Positions 25,051 to 36,955 are shown, numbered from the stretch's first letter. The stretch is 64,000 bases of DNA from Setomelanomma holmii (GCA_010015745.1 ML978171.1:124001-188000); one strand, 5' to 3'. Notes: a model not told the origin generated them from the sequence alone. Made by a program: numbers and translations.

Positions 25051-28000
25051 ATGGGCGATCTCGCGAATCTCGAGTTCCTGTCGCTCGTTTCGAAAGTCAC
25101 CTCGGAAATCCAGAACCACGTTGGCGTGTCCGATAAAACACTCGCCGAGTTCGTGATTGACCAACATGCCGGCTGCAAAGGCGTCGCAGACTATAAGGAC
25201 AAGCTCGAGTCTATGGGCGCCGAATTTCCACAGAGTTTGGTAGAGAGCATCGACCGCCTGGTCCTGACACTGCACCCCAAGTACAAGAAAAGCGCAAATG
25301 GAAAGCAAGCAGATGCCCAGACTGGCGATGATGCAGATCGCAAAACGCGCGTCTTCAAGGGCCTGGCGATTCCAGACAAGGATGTGGAATATGAGGTCGC
25401 CGACGACAAGCCTACTAATGGCGCACCGCTGGCCGATGCGCTGGACGACACCTTCGCTATGCTTGAGGGTCTGGCAGGGAAGGCGGCGAGTAAGCCTACG
25501 GAGCGGTCGCGCAAGAGGAGCATGAGTCCAATCGACAGCGACGACGATGTCGGCAGGAGTAAGAGACACAGGCGCAAAGCCAGGTCGTGGTCACGGTCGC
25601 GATCACGCAGTCCGAGACGGAAGCAGTCACAGCATGACGATCTGGTTTTCGAGGATGAGTTCGGGCGCACCCGCACTGTCAAGCGACATGACAAGACGCG
25701 AAACCGCAAGAAATACAGAGACGAAGACCTCGACGAGTTTCGCCGGACACCAACACCCGAACTCGACGACGAGCCCGTGCTATACAAGGTATACGATGGC
25801 AAGGTCACTGGCGTCAAGGACTTTGGCTGTTTTGTCAATTTGCAAGGCGTCAAGGGCAAAGTCGATGGATTGGTGCATGTCACGCAGATGCTGGAGGGCG
25901 CACGAGTGAACCACCCGTCTGATTTGGTATCGAGATGGCAGGAAGTCAAAGTCAAGGTTGTCAAGATGGAGAACGGGAGGATATCGTTGTCCATGAAAGA
26001 GGTGGATCAAAAGACAGGCCGCGACCTTGCACCTGGGAAGCGCATAGCTTCAGGCGCCAACTTTGCATCAGGTGCAAATTCACAAGGGCTTGGTGGCATA
26101 TCTGGACTGGACTCGTTGGTGCCTGTCGTGGAGGACGGATATAATGGCCGCAAGAACGGCATGCGAAAACGAATGACCTCGCCGGAAAGATGGGAGATCA
26201 AGCAGCTCATTGCATCCGGCGTCATACCAAAGTCAGACTACCCAGATATCGACGAAGACTTCAATGCCCACATCAATGGCGAAGGAGGATTCGAGGAGGA
26301 GGAAGACGTGGATATCGAAGTGCGCGAGGAAGAGCCACCATTCTTGGCTGGCCAGACCAAGCAATCTCTGGAGCTCTCACCGATCAGAGTTGTCAAAGCG
26401 CCCGACGGATCACTCAACCGAGCAGCCATGGCAGGCGACAGTTTAGCACGTGAGCGCCGTGATCTGAGGCAACAAGAGGCGCAAGAAAAAGCAGCTAAAG
26501 AAGCCGCAAACGTTGACTTGAGTAGCCAGTGGAATGACCCCATGGCTCAAACGAAGCAATTTGCCAGCGATTTGCGCAACACCCGAACCAATATGCCGAG
26601 CGAAGCGCAGCCAGAGTGGAAGAAGATCTCCGCTGGAAGCAGGGAGATCTCCATGGGCAAGCGCACCGACATGAGTATCAAGGACCAGCGAGAGTCTTTG
26701 CCTGTTTACAAGTTCAGGAACCAGCTTCTCGAGGCGGTCTCGCAGCATCAAATCTTGATTGTGGTTGGTGACACAGGTTCCGGAAAGACCACGCAGATGA
26801 CCCAGTACCTGGCGGAAGCCGGATACGCGAACGAGCTAATGATCGGTTGCACCCAGCCCAGGCGTGTTGCAGCAATGAGCGTCGCAAAGCGTGTAGCGGA
26901 AGAGGTTGGCTGCAAGCTTGGCAATGAAGTGGGCTACACAATTCGATTTGAAGACAACACATCACCGGACACAAAGATCAAATACATGACGGACGGTATC
27001 CTGCAGCGAGAGATTCTCCTAGACCCGATGCTGAACAAGTACAGCTGCATCATGCTGGATGAGGCTCACGAGCGTACTATCGCGACTGACGTCCTGTTCG
27101 GCCTTCTCAAGAAGACTCTCAAGCGACGACCCGACATGAAGCTGATCGTCACAAGTGCTACCCTCGATGCCGACAAGTTCTCGGAGTACTTTTATAAATG
27201 TCCGATCTTCTCCATCCCAGGACGGACTTTCCCAGTCGAGGTCATGTACAGTCGAGAGCCTGAATCAGACTACCTGGATGCTGCATTGGTGACAGTCATG
27301 CAAATTCACTTGACTGAGCCAGCTGGTGATATCCTTCTCTTTTTGACGGGTAAAGAGGAGATTGATTCATCCTGTGAGGTTTTGCACGAGCGCATGAAAG
27401 CTTTGGGGCCAAACGTACCCGAGCTCATGATACTACCAATTTACGGTGCGCTCCCTTCTGAAGTCGCATCTCGCATTTTCGAGCCTGCGCCTCCTGGAAG
27501 CCGAAAAGTCGTCATCGCCACCAATATTGCAGAAACCTCCCTCACGATTGACGGCATTTACTACGTTGTTGACCCAGGCTTCGTAAAGCAGTCGTCTTAC
27601 GATGGCAAGCTCGGCATGGATCGCTTACAGATCACACCCATTTCACAGGCACAGGCTCGCCAAAGGTCAGGCAGAGCTGGTCGAACAGGTCCAGGAAAGT
27701 GCTTCCGCCTGTATACTGAAGCTGCCTTCCAGAACGAGATGCTGCCAACCACCATTCCCGAGATCCAGCGCCAGAACTTGTCAAATACTATCCTCATGCT
27801 CAAAGCAATGGGTATCAACGACCTCCTACACTTCGACTTCATGGACCCACCACCCACCAACACCATGCTCACAGCCCTCGAAGAACTCTACCAACTCAGC
27901 GCCCTCGACGACGAAGGCCTCCTCACTCGTCTCGGTCGCCAAATGGCCGACTTTCCCATGGACCCGCCCCTCTCCAAGTCCCTCATCAAATCCGTCGAAC

Positions 28001-28695
28001 TGCAATGCTCCGACGAAATCCTCACCATCGTCGCCATGATCAGCGCGACCCAAAACGTCTTCCACCGCCCGCGCGACAAGCAACAACAAGCCGACCAAAA
28101 GAAGCAAAAGTTCAACGACCCCTCCGGCGACCACCTGACGCTGCTCAACGTGTACAACGGCTGGAAACAAGGCGGATTTAGCGTTCCCTGGTGTCATGAG
28201 AACTTCGTTATGCCGCGCAACATGCAGCGTGTGAAAGATGTGCGCAATCAATTGTTGCAAATCATGGCGAGACACAAACACACCGTCGTCTCCTGCGGCA
28301 GGAATACGATCAAAGTCCGCCAAGCGCTCTGCAGCGGGTTCTTCCGTAACTCGGCGCGCAAAGATCCTGCTGAGGGGTATAAAACGCTTGTCGAAGGCAC
28401 GCCCGTGTACTTGCACCCGTCGTCCGCATTGTTCGGAAAACCAGCAGAACACGTCGTGTACCATTCTCTGGTCGAGACGACAAAGGAATACATGCATGTG
28501 TGCAGTGCGATTGAGCCCAAGTGGTTGGTCGAAGCGGCGCCTACGTTTTTCAAGGTTGCACCGACGGATAGATTGAGTAAGAGGAAGAAGGCGGAGAGGA
28601 TTCAGCCGCTGCATAATAAGTTCCAGGGCGAGGATGATTGGAGGTTGTCGGCGCAGAGGAGGGCGGGGAGGGGTGGGGGCGGGACGTGGGGATGA
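25051..28695 (+). CDS. PRP22: DEAH-box splicing helicase PRP22 (DHX8)
   Basis: A single exon of 1214 aa. The N-terminal helical domain is followed by an RS-like stretch (about 145-190) and an S1 RNA-binding domain (about 245-318: VYDGKVTGVKDFGCFVNL). The helicase core has GDTGSGKTTQ near 572, DEAHERT near 669, SAT, TNIAETSLTIDG and QRSGRAGRTGPGKC, then HA2 and OB-fold regions. The S1 domain separates PRP22 from PRP2, PRP16 and PRP43. It helps proofread the second splicing step and releases mRNA from the spliceosome. The absence of introns in so long a gene is notable beside its neighbours. Codon bias changes slightly near the end (C-rich around 27840-28140). Confidence 0.96.
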   Translation: MGDLANLEFLSLVSKVTSEIQNHVGVSDKTLAEFVIDQHAGCKGVADYKDKLESMGAEFPQSLVESIDRLVLTLHPKYKKSANGKQADAQTGDDADRKTRVFKGLAIPDKDVEYEVADDKPTNGAPLADALDDTFAMLEGLAGKAASKPTERSRKRSMSPIDSDDDVGRSKRHRRKARSWSRSRSRSPRRKQSQHDDLVFEDEFGRTRTVKRHDKTRNRKKYRDEDLDEFRRTPTPELDDEPVLYKVYDGKVTGVKDFGCFVNLQGVKGKVDGLVHVTQMLEGARVNHPSDLVSRWQEVKVKVVKMENGRISLSMKEVDQKTGRDLAPGKRIASGANFASGANSQGLGGISGLDSLVPVVEDGYNGRKNGMRKRMTSPERWEIKQLIASGVIPKSDYPDIDEDFNAHINGEGGFEEEEDVDIEVREEEPPFLAGQTKQSLELSPIRVVKAPDGSLNRAAMAGDSLARERRDLRQQEAQEKAAKEAANVDLSSQWNDPMAQTKQFASDLRNTRTNMPSEAQPEWKKISAGSREISMGKRTDMSIKDQRESLPVYKFRNQLLEAVSQHQILIVVGDTGSGKTTQMTQYLAEAGYANELMIGCTQPRRVAAMSVAKRVAEEVGCKLGNEVGYTIRFEDNTSPDTKIKYMTDGILQREILLDPMLNKYSCIMLDEAHERTIATDVLFGLLKKTLKRRPDMKLIVTSATLDADKFSEYFYKCPIFSIPGRTFPVEVMYSREPESDYLDAALVTVMQIHLTEPAGDILLFLTGKEEIDSSCEVLHERMKALGPNVPELMILPIYGALPSEVASRIFEPAPPGSRKVVIATNIAETSLTIDGIYYVVDPGFVKQSSYDGKLGMDRLQITPISQAQARQRSGRAGRTGPGKCFRLYTEAAFQNEMLPTTIPEIQRQNLSNTILMLKAMGINDLLHFDFMDPPPTNTMLTALEELYQLSALDDEGLLTRLGRQMADFPMDPPLSKSLIKSVELQCSDEILTIVAMISATQNVFHRPRDKQQQADQKKQKFNDPSGDHLTLLNVYNGWKQGGFSVPWCHENFVMPRNMQRVKDVRNQLLQIMARHKHTVVSCGRNTIKVRQALCSGFFRNSARKDPAEGYKTLVEGTPVYLHPSSALFGKPAEHVVYHSLVETTKEYMHVCSAIEPKWLVEAAPTFFKVAPTDRLSKRKKAERIQPLHNKFQGEDDWRLSAQRRAGRGGGGTWG

Positions 28696-29035
28696 TAATA
28701 GTGTTCTTTTCCTGTTTCTGGGATGTACGTGGATTAGTTGTGTATGTAGTGCTTCGATGTCAGGTCAAATGATATTCTTTACATATGTTTAATTAATCTC
28801 AGCGCAAGAAGATTGTCAAAAGGTTGTGGGTCATAAGCATTCTCATACATCTACCCAACCTGACCGGTACGCTTACACTAGCATTAACAATACTTGCAAA
28901 CACCATCTAAGCCCCGTGGTGACACTGCCGCCAGACCATAAAACGCCAATCGACCTCACGTCGATGATTCCCCAAACCCTAGAGGACCCAAGCGGGCAAG
29001 AAGATGTGTTGTGCTTTTTTTTCCAAAACTTCCAG
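28696..29035. other. 3' region downstream of PRP22
   Basis: About 340 bp after the PRP22 stop, AT-richer than the coding DNA. It probably contains the PRP22 3' UTR. No gene is seen on either strand until the short membrane-segment frame that ends at 29036. Confidence 0.4.
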
Positions 29036-29149
29036 TCAAGAGAATCTGCCGCCACCTCCACGTTTTCTGCCAATGAATATGCCCAATGCAACCATAAGTG
29101 CGATGAGGAAGAGAACAGCTCGGAGGAAGAACCAAATCCAGTCTGAGGT
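29036..29149 (-). CDS. Possible terminal exon of a small single-span membrane protein
   Basis: On the minus strand a frame begins just after a plausible acceptor (CCACCTCAG, last base 29148) or slightly earlier. It reads DWIWFFLRAVLFLIALMVAL, then GIFIGRKRGG, and ends RFS with a stop at 29036-29038. The pattern is one strong hydrophobic span followed by a basic glycine-rich tail, which is unlikely by chance. No in-frame ATG precedes it before a stop, so a 5' exon would have to lie upstream, near or inside the mannosyltransferase 3' end. I could not place that exon and I do not recognise the family. Confidence 0.3.
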   Translation of the reverse strand, partial: TSDWIWFFLRAVLFLIALMVALGIFIGRKRGGGGRFS

Positions 29150-29265
29150 GGAATGTGGAGCGCTTGACCAAAGTCAGACGAGATGTGCAGGAAAGGAGGT
29201 TGTGTGAGTGGTTGGTAGTTGGTGAGGCGAACGGTGGTGGATGAACTAGAATTGAAATTCTGAGC

Positions 29266-30566
29266 TCATTGCTCCTTCTCGTACCCTGCTGGTTTCTCCA
29301 TTCCGTTCATCTCATAGAATCGGGATGTGCCTGGTGCGTTGTTAGTAGAGAACCTTATTGAATATAGAGGAAGGAACATACAACTGTATCCATTCCAGTC
29401 AAAGTTGTCCTTGGGATTGCATGAGCATTTGTGATCGATGCGGTACTGCTCGCCGGTCGGGCAGTGGGTGAATGGAACGTGGTAGTAGGCGATGTCGTTG
29501 AAGAAGTGAATCTCATCCTTGTTCAACATCAATCCGGCGGCAATCGAGTGCACTGGCGCGTCACCCCAGCGCTCGTAGAAGAAACCACCAGCCTTGTCGA
29601 GAGAGGTGAAGAAGTCAATATACGCCTGGGAGCGGAGCCAGTTCAGGTTGCCAATCTCGAAGTTCGACCAGAAATGGCAGTGATTGTAGGTCTCGCCGCC
29701 GTCATCGCTGAGGAACTTCATCGCGTTGTTCTTGGCAATGTGCTGCGGGTAGTGCTTGGTAAAGTTCTTGGTAGCATCCCATAGCGTTGGAATCGTATCG
29801 ACGTATTCGTACAGACTGAGGGTGAAGCTATACTTCTTCTTTTTCTCGGCCATGAACTTGAAGGTATCGTAGTTGATGTCGCAGTACAGCTCGACGCTGG
29901 GCTCCACACGCCAGTACCACTCGTAATCGAGCATCAACGGGTGACGGAAGAAGAATCCGGATTCGTAGCGGCACATGTGCCTGTAGCTCACAGAGTCGCC
30001 ATAAATGATCTTCTTCTCCTTCATCTCCTCGCGGACCTTGGCTGCCTTGTCCTGGTCGATCCACTCCGGGAAAGACCAGTGCTCCTTGGGAATCTTTCCG
30101 TACTTGGTCTTGCCAGACACAAGTGCGGTTGTAATCTTCTTGAACTCATCGTCGAAGTCATCGTCGTTGAGGAAGACCCAGTCGTAGTTGAACTTGCGGT
30201 TGAAGCGGTCCTCAACATGGCGAATCGATTTCGCAATCTCCCATATGTCAGAGTTACGAGCAAGAGTGACGAAAGTCGCGTTCATGCGATCACCAGAGAT
30301 GGTCGCGGGAGGCAGGGTCTTCTCGTTCGGCGTTGTTGAGGAATGTGGTGTGGCGGCTGTGACGGCTGTGACGGCTGCATTGGGAGTGCTCGGCGTGGTA
30401 GATTCGCCGTAAGCGGGCCAGCTGGCAGATGGCACTGAAGAGGAGCTGATAAAGTAGAATACGATCAGGGCCTGGAGAAGTCAGCAGTCGCTAGCAATCG
30501 TCTCCCTGATAGTCTTACGAAGAGCGCAAAGACAATGTACCGCATATAGCGCTGCGAGCCGGCCAT
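29266..30566 (-). CDS. KTR/KRE2-type alpha-1,2-mannosyltransferase (GT15)
   Basis: Exons 30519-30566, 29382-30471 and 29266-29330 give 400 aa. The first splice creates the type II signal anchor ([11 protein letters not shown] then [10 protein letters not shown]). The lumenal GT15 domain follows, with [35 protein letters not shown] and the active-site block [13 protein letters not shown]. These Golgi enzymes add alpha-1,2-mannose to N- and O-glycans of secreted proteins. The last intron (29331-29381) is 51 nt with no stop, so unspliced sequence reads through; removing it restores the family ending NGYSCTSRF. The ATG at 30566 is supported by the anchor. It is head-to-head with PAT1. Confidence 0.93.
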
Positions 30567-31226
30567 GATGCTAGATGGACCTGGCTGTGGCGCGGACTGC
30601 TGGCTCTTCTCGCTCTTCTCGGACTTGCCCTCCACCTTGGCTATGCGCGAACGCTGTGAGTTCTTGGGGAGAATTGGGTGGCCTGGAATGAGTTTCTCAG
30701 GCGATGCGGTAGATGCCTCGTGTTCCAGGGGTGAACTCAAATGAAAACGAGTGACCAGGCGGCGCAGCTCGAGCGCATCAGAAGGAGGAAGGAGGTGCGA
30801 GTATTAGGGAGAGCAGCGCGCTGAAGATAAGGCGGCTGAGGCTTGCAAGAGGGAAAGGAGAAGGAGTCGTGGTCGTCGTACGCCTCTCGACTGTGGCTGC
30901 CGGCCCAGAAGGACAGCCAGGGCACAAGGGCAGGCCTTGAAGCCCAATTGGGACTAGGGCCGCTGGGAAGGCGCGACCACAGCTCCACAGCATCACCACC
31001 ATCATTGACACGAGAGTCAGAGCTAAGCGTACGTCGCGTAGCCCTTCACCCATTGCTAGACTTTCCCCGCACTCTCTTGTCTCACTACTGTGTCCATGCG
31101 ACCACCGCCCGGTCCTCCTGCTCTTACTTTCGATCGACGTCACCACACTCCGCTCGGTACTTGATATAATATAGCTACACCTGACCGCGCTTTCGACAAC
31201 ACCACCTTGAGCGGGCACCGCCCATC
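30567..31226. promoter_or_regulatory. Divergent promoter region (mannosyltransferase / PAT1)
   Basis: These 660 bp lie between two divergent start codons. The minus-strand frame continues upstream of the mannosyltransferase ATG for about 58 codons without an ATG, which I treat as leader. No specific binding sites are claimed. Confidence 0.4.
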
Positions 31227-33897
31227 ATGTCGTTCTTTGGGTTCGACGCCACCCTTCCAAGGGACCGCGGCCATTCTTCAAATGCTCCCGGCTTCGGACA
31301 GCACGACGCCTTTGCTGGTCTTGGTAGTGGAGGGGCAGGCGACGATGATGTGTACATATCAATGCGCGCTCCAGTCTGACATGTACTGATCCGTTCTTTA
31401 GCATCGACTTCGAAGAGACCTACGATGGCCTCGGCAACCAGCTCGACGACGCCGATGACGCCTTCAATGATGATACATTCGGCGCAGGCCCCGCGCGGAA
31501 AGACTTCGACTTTGCCGGCCAGACAGCGCAGGTCTCGAACACTATACAGGAGGAGCAGATGCTCTTCCAAGCCCGTCAAGGTCATACGCAGCAGTACAAG
31601 CCGCCCGTCCCTCAAGCTTCGAAGCCCAATAGAAGCGGCTATGAGAATTACAAGAATCCAGAGTACATCCCTCAATTGGAGGCGCGAGCAGACATTTGGG
31701 GACTCAAGCCAAAGCAGCCTGCACAGCCTAGTCAGCCTAGTCAGCAGTACCAGCAATACGAACAGCACGCCCCAGCGCCTGCCCCGCAAGCAGCTCAAGC
31801 GCGCAAGATGATGAGCTTGGACGAGGTGGAAGCCATGATGCGTGCCCAGACCATCAGCAATGAGCCCAGAGGTGCTCCTCCGGTTCAGCAAGCGCACTAT
31901 CACGGACCACCTCCGGGACTGCCTCCAGGCTTTCCTCAACAGCAGTTTTCTCACGGACAGCCACCATTCCCTGGCATGCATGGAGGTCATCCAGGCCAAT
32001 ATGCGCCCCAGATCCTGCAAAGACCTCAACAACAGCAACAGCCGCCCCCACAGCCGGCTCCCCAGCGACAGCAGAATGTTCGCGCCGAACTGCCCGCACA
32101 GCCAGTCTCCACACAAGCGCCACAGCATCCAACCATCTTGCAACGACAAAGACCGCAGAACAACGAGCCGAGCGTGCAACAGCAGCGTCAGACGCCCCAG
32201 CAGCACCAAGCGCAGGGTCCGCCGACTCAGCCTAGACAGATTTTACAGAATCCCAACCGCCTCGCTGGTCAAGGCCAGCCAATGGCTCAATCCGGACCGC
32301 AAGCTCAACGTGGCCCTGCGCCAGGCCACAATCGGGGACCGTCTTTCCCTGGTATGGTGATCACACACCCGGAGCAGTTGCTTCAGCTCTCGGAGGCCGA
32401 GCGTGCTGCATTCCTTGAGGAGGATGCCAAACGAGCTAAACGGAATCACAAGATCGCGCTGCTTGCGAAGGATAATGGGCTCATGACACCTCAAGACAAA
32501 AACTTCATCACACGCATTCAATTGCAACAATTGATGACTGCCACTGGCAACTTAGATGAAAGAGGTCCTGAGGCCGCTATCGCCGAAGACTTCTATTACC
32601 AGGTCTTTACTCAGATTCGCGGTGCTCCTCGTCAGAACCCACAGCAGCCTGCTAGTCAATTCGCCCAAACGTACCTTTTTCAGACGAACAACAGATTCGG
32701 TGCTCGACGAAATGCACGCGGAGGTGACAACCACATGCAGCGCATGGAGCAGCAAATTCAGCGAGCCGTCGAAGCGGCGAAGGCTCGACCAAAAGCAAGG
32801 CAGCTTGTGGTAGAGGGCAGCTTAGGCAAAATTGCATTCAGCAACTCGAAGACACCGCGGCCTTTACTAAACATTAAGCGATCCGAAGTTGCAGACAAGC
32901 ACAAGCACCATAAATCCACGATAGCTGATCGGAAGGAAGCTCTGCGGAACATCGAGAACGTCTACGTTACACTTATGCAGATGGAAGACCACGAGCGAGC
33001 CATGCCACCACCTGTTAGCGAGGGCAGCAACCCTGAAGCTATTCAGGCACACATGGAATGGCGGTCGAAGCTTGACGCTCTTCACAAGCAGCTGTGGCAG
33101 AACACCAAGATCATGGAACCTATCAATCCTCAGTATGTCGGACCCTCCCCTTTCAATGTGACGCTGCTGACATGCACGATAGCGCTGCGACACCGCATCC
33201 GTTCATCTCGATCTTGTCCCATGCCAAGGGTAAGAAGGCCATTCCTCGACTATTCCGACACATCGACGAACAAGAGCGCATCACTGTCGTCACCATGATC
33301 GTGGTTCACCTGGACGGTCTTTCGGTGGTCAGTCAGGCTATCGCCGGCCCAGAAGAGCCTTTGAACCCCGCTGTACGTGAAGAAGTCGAGCTGTTTTCGG
33401 CCACGGTATTGCCCCCATTGTTTGCGCACATGTCCGATGCGCCACTGAATATCATCATTGGGCTTTTGGGCCTTGTTCTAGACCGCACCAACCTGCACGT
33501 CGTTGCTCGAAGCAAGATTGGACTCTCGCTTCTTACGATTCTCATTTCTCGCGCTGAGCTTCTGAAGCAGTCAGCGCCAGAAACCGACTCTGCGGACTGG
33601 GAACAGTGGAATGTGCTCTATAACCGCTTGTTCGACATGGTCGAGCCTGTGCTACCAGTCATATTCCCTGGCAGTATCAACGAGACAGATGATATGTACA
33701 TCTGGCAGTACCTAGCCGCCATGGGTGTTGGCGCCAGTCCCGAGCAGCAGCAAAGACTCGTCCTTGGTGTCAAGGACCGCGTGATGGAGACTGTTACAGT
33801 CAGCAAGGCCTTGCCACCTGACATGGCCAGCGCGCGGTTAGCCAATGTCAACTTGTTCATGAGGGCAATTGGATTGGATGTTGAACTCCTAGGATGA
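31227..33897 (+). CDS. PAT1: mRNA decapping activator PAT1
   Basis: Exons 31227-31351, 31402-33132 and 33183-33897 give 856 aa. The N-terminus begins MSFFGFDATLP, typical of fungal Pat1. An acidic segment and a long Gln/Pro-rich region (about 175-380, many QQ and PP runs) follow. The middle region has KMMSLDEVEAMMRAQ. The C-terminal helical Pat-C domain contains KGKKAIPRLFRHIDEQ and the LL-rich repeats near the end. Pat1 bridges the Lsm1-7 ring, Dhh1 and Dcp2, promotes decapping, and sits in P-bodies. The first intron's donor could be GTGTAC or GTACAT, but only GTACAT keeps the frame (DDDVIDFEETYDGLGNQ). Confidence 0.93.
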
Positions 33898-35602
33898 ACC
33901 ACGTTTTGAGAGTGAGCCATAGAACCCAAGAAGCAACCGCGAAATGCTGCTATCGAGAACTTGTTGTTATCGTCAGATGCACCAACAAGCATACAAGTCT
34001 CAGACCTCGAACAAACCAGAGACCACCGGTACGCTCGCTTGCCATCATTGACCAAGAAAGGAGGTTAAGAGCATGCCTGCGAGGAGGCGGAGAAGAAGCT
34101 TGGACTGACCTCGCACCAATCTCATATTGATGAAAGAGACACTGGAAGCGAGATGGGTATGGTGAGCGGCAGCACCATTTACAATCAAAAGCCTTGCCGT
34201 TGAGTACTTGCATTCAAACAGAATATTACATGATTATGCGTTTCTTGCCCCCGTCAGCCACAAAACCTCGTGATGCTTGTTCGTGCCTGCCATTCTGGAA
34301 AGAGCGTCTGTGCGCTTGTAACTGCCATTCGCGACGTAGGCTCATATCCACCTGTCACTTTTGTCTCCACTGAAACACCACGTCTTGCGAGATGTTGCAT
34401 CTTCACCATTGATCGTGCCGGTGAATACGCCCGCCGAAACTATGCACCCGTTTTCAAGGCCCAAACAAGCACTACACTCCGCAATCTCCAGCATGTTTAC
34501 ATGCTCCGTCGTATATCATTGACGGAGTAATTGGACGCGGCTGACCGGCAGTGAAGGGACTGGTACACGCGATTACGCCGCCTCCCACGAAGCTTGCGAC
34601 AACTAAGCTTTGCCGTGTTGCTTGTTTCGTAGCCTGGGTTCCGGGAGTCACAAATGCTCCGTGTCGTGGTGAGTCTGTTTCAGGCTCGAGTCTTGCGACG
34701 CTCTCTTGGCATTTCGAAACACCACTCGACAAGCTTCGTCAGCGTGCTTGTTCATGCTTCCGAGACGATCGCTCGTGCGTCGTCAGCCCCAATGCGGCGC
34801 AACAGCAGTCGAGGAGTCAAAAGATGCGAACAAAAAGCTGCCAATTTAACCTAACTGCTGCGAGATTCAGGTTGAACGGGGATCTGATGGTCGTCGCGTC
34901 ACGAATACTTGCACAATGACCAAAGCAACTTCGCAAAGTTGCTCCAAGCAGCTCCATTGAGTGACGCTGAAACGTCGTCGCGGTTGCGTCCTTGCTCACG
35001 CTACTGTAATTCTCCGGGGCGCTCTCCACATTTCCTCAACCGCAGGAGAAAATCTCAGTCGGTACGCGTAAGAGGTCAACCGGCTTATCGATAGCCCCTA
35101 GTACCAGCATTTCGCACGCTCCCATCCAGTGACACCTGCAGTGAGACTCCATCAGGCCCACTTTGGCGCCTGCATCTTGACGTCTGGACGAGTTCTGGAC
35201 TCTCTGGGACCTGAGCTAAGCCCAATCGTCCCATGGATCTCCAAACGTCACAGTACGCGCAGCTATGTGCCTGCACGTACGTGGATCTTGGTCTGGCGTT
35301 GAGTGGAGGCGCTAAAGGTCGACACATCTCATGAATGAGATTTAGGCGTCGGCATCGGGTCGGATCAGTTGTTTCATCAATTGTCGAACACGCTCTTTTT
35401 GGAACAATTCTTGAAGCGAAAGTCCCTCCTTTAAAGCAAAAACCTCGCCCACTCTTTAAGCATCGTGTCTATCCTTAGCAGGCCGAGCTTGTGTCTTTCA
35501 TTCTGAGAGAGGGTGTTTTGCTTGCATTCTTTTCTTTCATCCTTTCATTCTTTCTTCAGACGACAGGAATATCGTCCGGCTGCCGGTCAGCGTTAGTTCA
35601 AC
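33898..35602. other. Intergenic stretch upstream of the aspartic protease
   Basis: About 1.7 kb with only short overlapping frames, none with a recognisable family. It contains the PAT1 3' end and the protease promoter. A CT/TTC-rich leader lies at roughly 35520-35575. No repeat or RNA gene is seen. Confidence 0.45.
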
Positions 35603-36955
35603 ATGCCCTCACTTCGATTGTTCGTCGTTATCGCTCTCTTGGTTGCGGTCGCCCTTGCCGTACCTGCTCCTTTACAGAAGAAAGGGCTCCAGAAACGTTC
35701 ATTCAAGGTGCCGAGACAGTTGAATACTGCTCATCCGACAGGTCCGAATGGACCAGCTGCGCTGAGGAAGGTATTCAGGAAGTACGGCTTCGTGGTGAAG
35801 GATGACTTCGTGGCCAAGGAGGGTTTCATTAGCCAGAGCAAGAAGGGAAAGAACACCACGGCCAGTGCCGCTGCCGGTACCAACGAGACGGGAACCGTAG
35901 AGTGAGTGGACTCTTGACACCTACAAGTTATAAGTGAAATCAATACTGACGCCGAATATAGAGCCAAGCCAGAAGACAACGCCGCCTTGTTCTTGTCGCC
36001 TGTCTCGATCGGTGGCCAAACTTTGAACCTCGACTTTGACTCTGGCTCCTCTGACCTGTGGGTATTTAGCACAGAGCTCCCGGCTCAGTCCATTGGACAA
36101 CACACTGCTTTCGATGCAAAGAAGTCAACGACTTTCAAGCAAGTGACTGGTTCCCAATTCAAGATCAGTTACGGTGATGGGTCCGGTGCGGCTGGAATTG
36201 TTGGAACTGACGCAGTCACTATCGGAGGAGTTACAGTCCAGAATCAGACAGTCGAGCTTGCGACCGCCGTCTCGCAATCCTTTGTTCAGGACACAAACAC
36301 TGATGGCCTTGTCGGGCTCGCTTTTTCGAAGCTCAACACAGTCAACGACGGCACCAAGAAGACCCCTGCAAAGACATTCCTGGACAATGCCATGTCGCAA
36401 CTGAGTGAGCCCTTGTTCACGGCAGACTTGGATCCCGATGGCACTGGTGTTTACGAGTTCGGCAAGATCGATACGACTAAGTTCGAGGGGCAGATGGCAT
36501 GGATCCCAGTGAAAGCCGAGACTGGATTCTGGCAATTCCCTTCCACCAAGTTCGCTATTGGCGACAAGGTTTTCTCAAACCCTCAAGGTTCTGATGCCAT
36601 TGCCGACACCGGAACTTCTCTGCTCCTTGTTGACCAGCAGGTTGCCGAGGCATACTACTCCCAGGTTAAGGGCGCCCAAAACAACGCTCAGGTCGGTGGT
36701 TTCGTCTACCCTTGCTCGGCGACCCTACCCGATATGTCAGTTGCCATTGGTGACAGCTACATGGCCAAGATCCCCGGAAACCAGATCACATTCGCGACCG
36801 TTGACAAGGCGAACACAACTTGCTTCGGTGGTGTGCAGGGCAACCAAGGTTCCGGTCTTCAGATCTTCGGCGATACTATGTTCAAGGCGCAGTTCGTTGC
36901 TTTCAACGGTGGAAACCAGTCGGTTGGTTTTGGTCAAAAGCCTTTGGTGAAGTGA
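35603..36955 (+). CDS. Secreted pepsin-like aspartic protease (A1 family)
   Basis: Exons 35603-35901 and 35962-36955 join across a 60-nt intron to give 430 aa. Residues 1-19 form a signal peptide (LFVVIALLVAVALAVPA). A basic propeptide of about 90 residues follows. Catalytic motifs are DFDSGSSDLWV (first Asp) and AIADTGTSLLLVD (second Asp); the flap tyrosine is in FKISYGDGSGAAG. The paired cysteines YPCSATLP and ANTTCFGG fit a penicillopepsin/aspergillopepsin-type enzyme that degrades external protein at acid pH. The first motif has DSG rather than the more common DTG, which still occurs in active family members. It stands alone, away from other secreted hydrolases. Confidence 0.94.

Noticed and set aside
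35603..36955. Loss of activity in the aspartic protease because the first motif is DSG rather than DTG
   Set aside because: DSG occurs in active members of the family, and both catalytic aspartates and the flap tyrosine are present.
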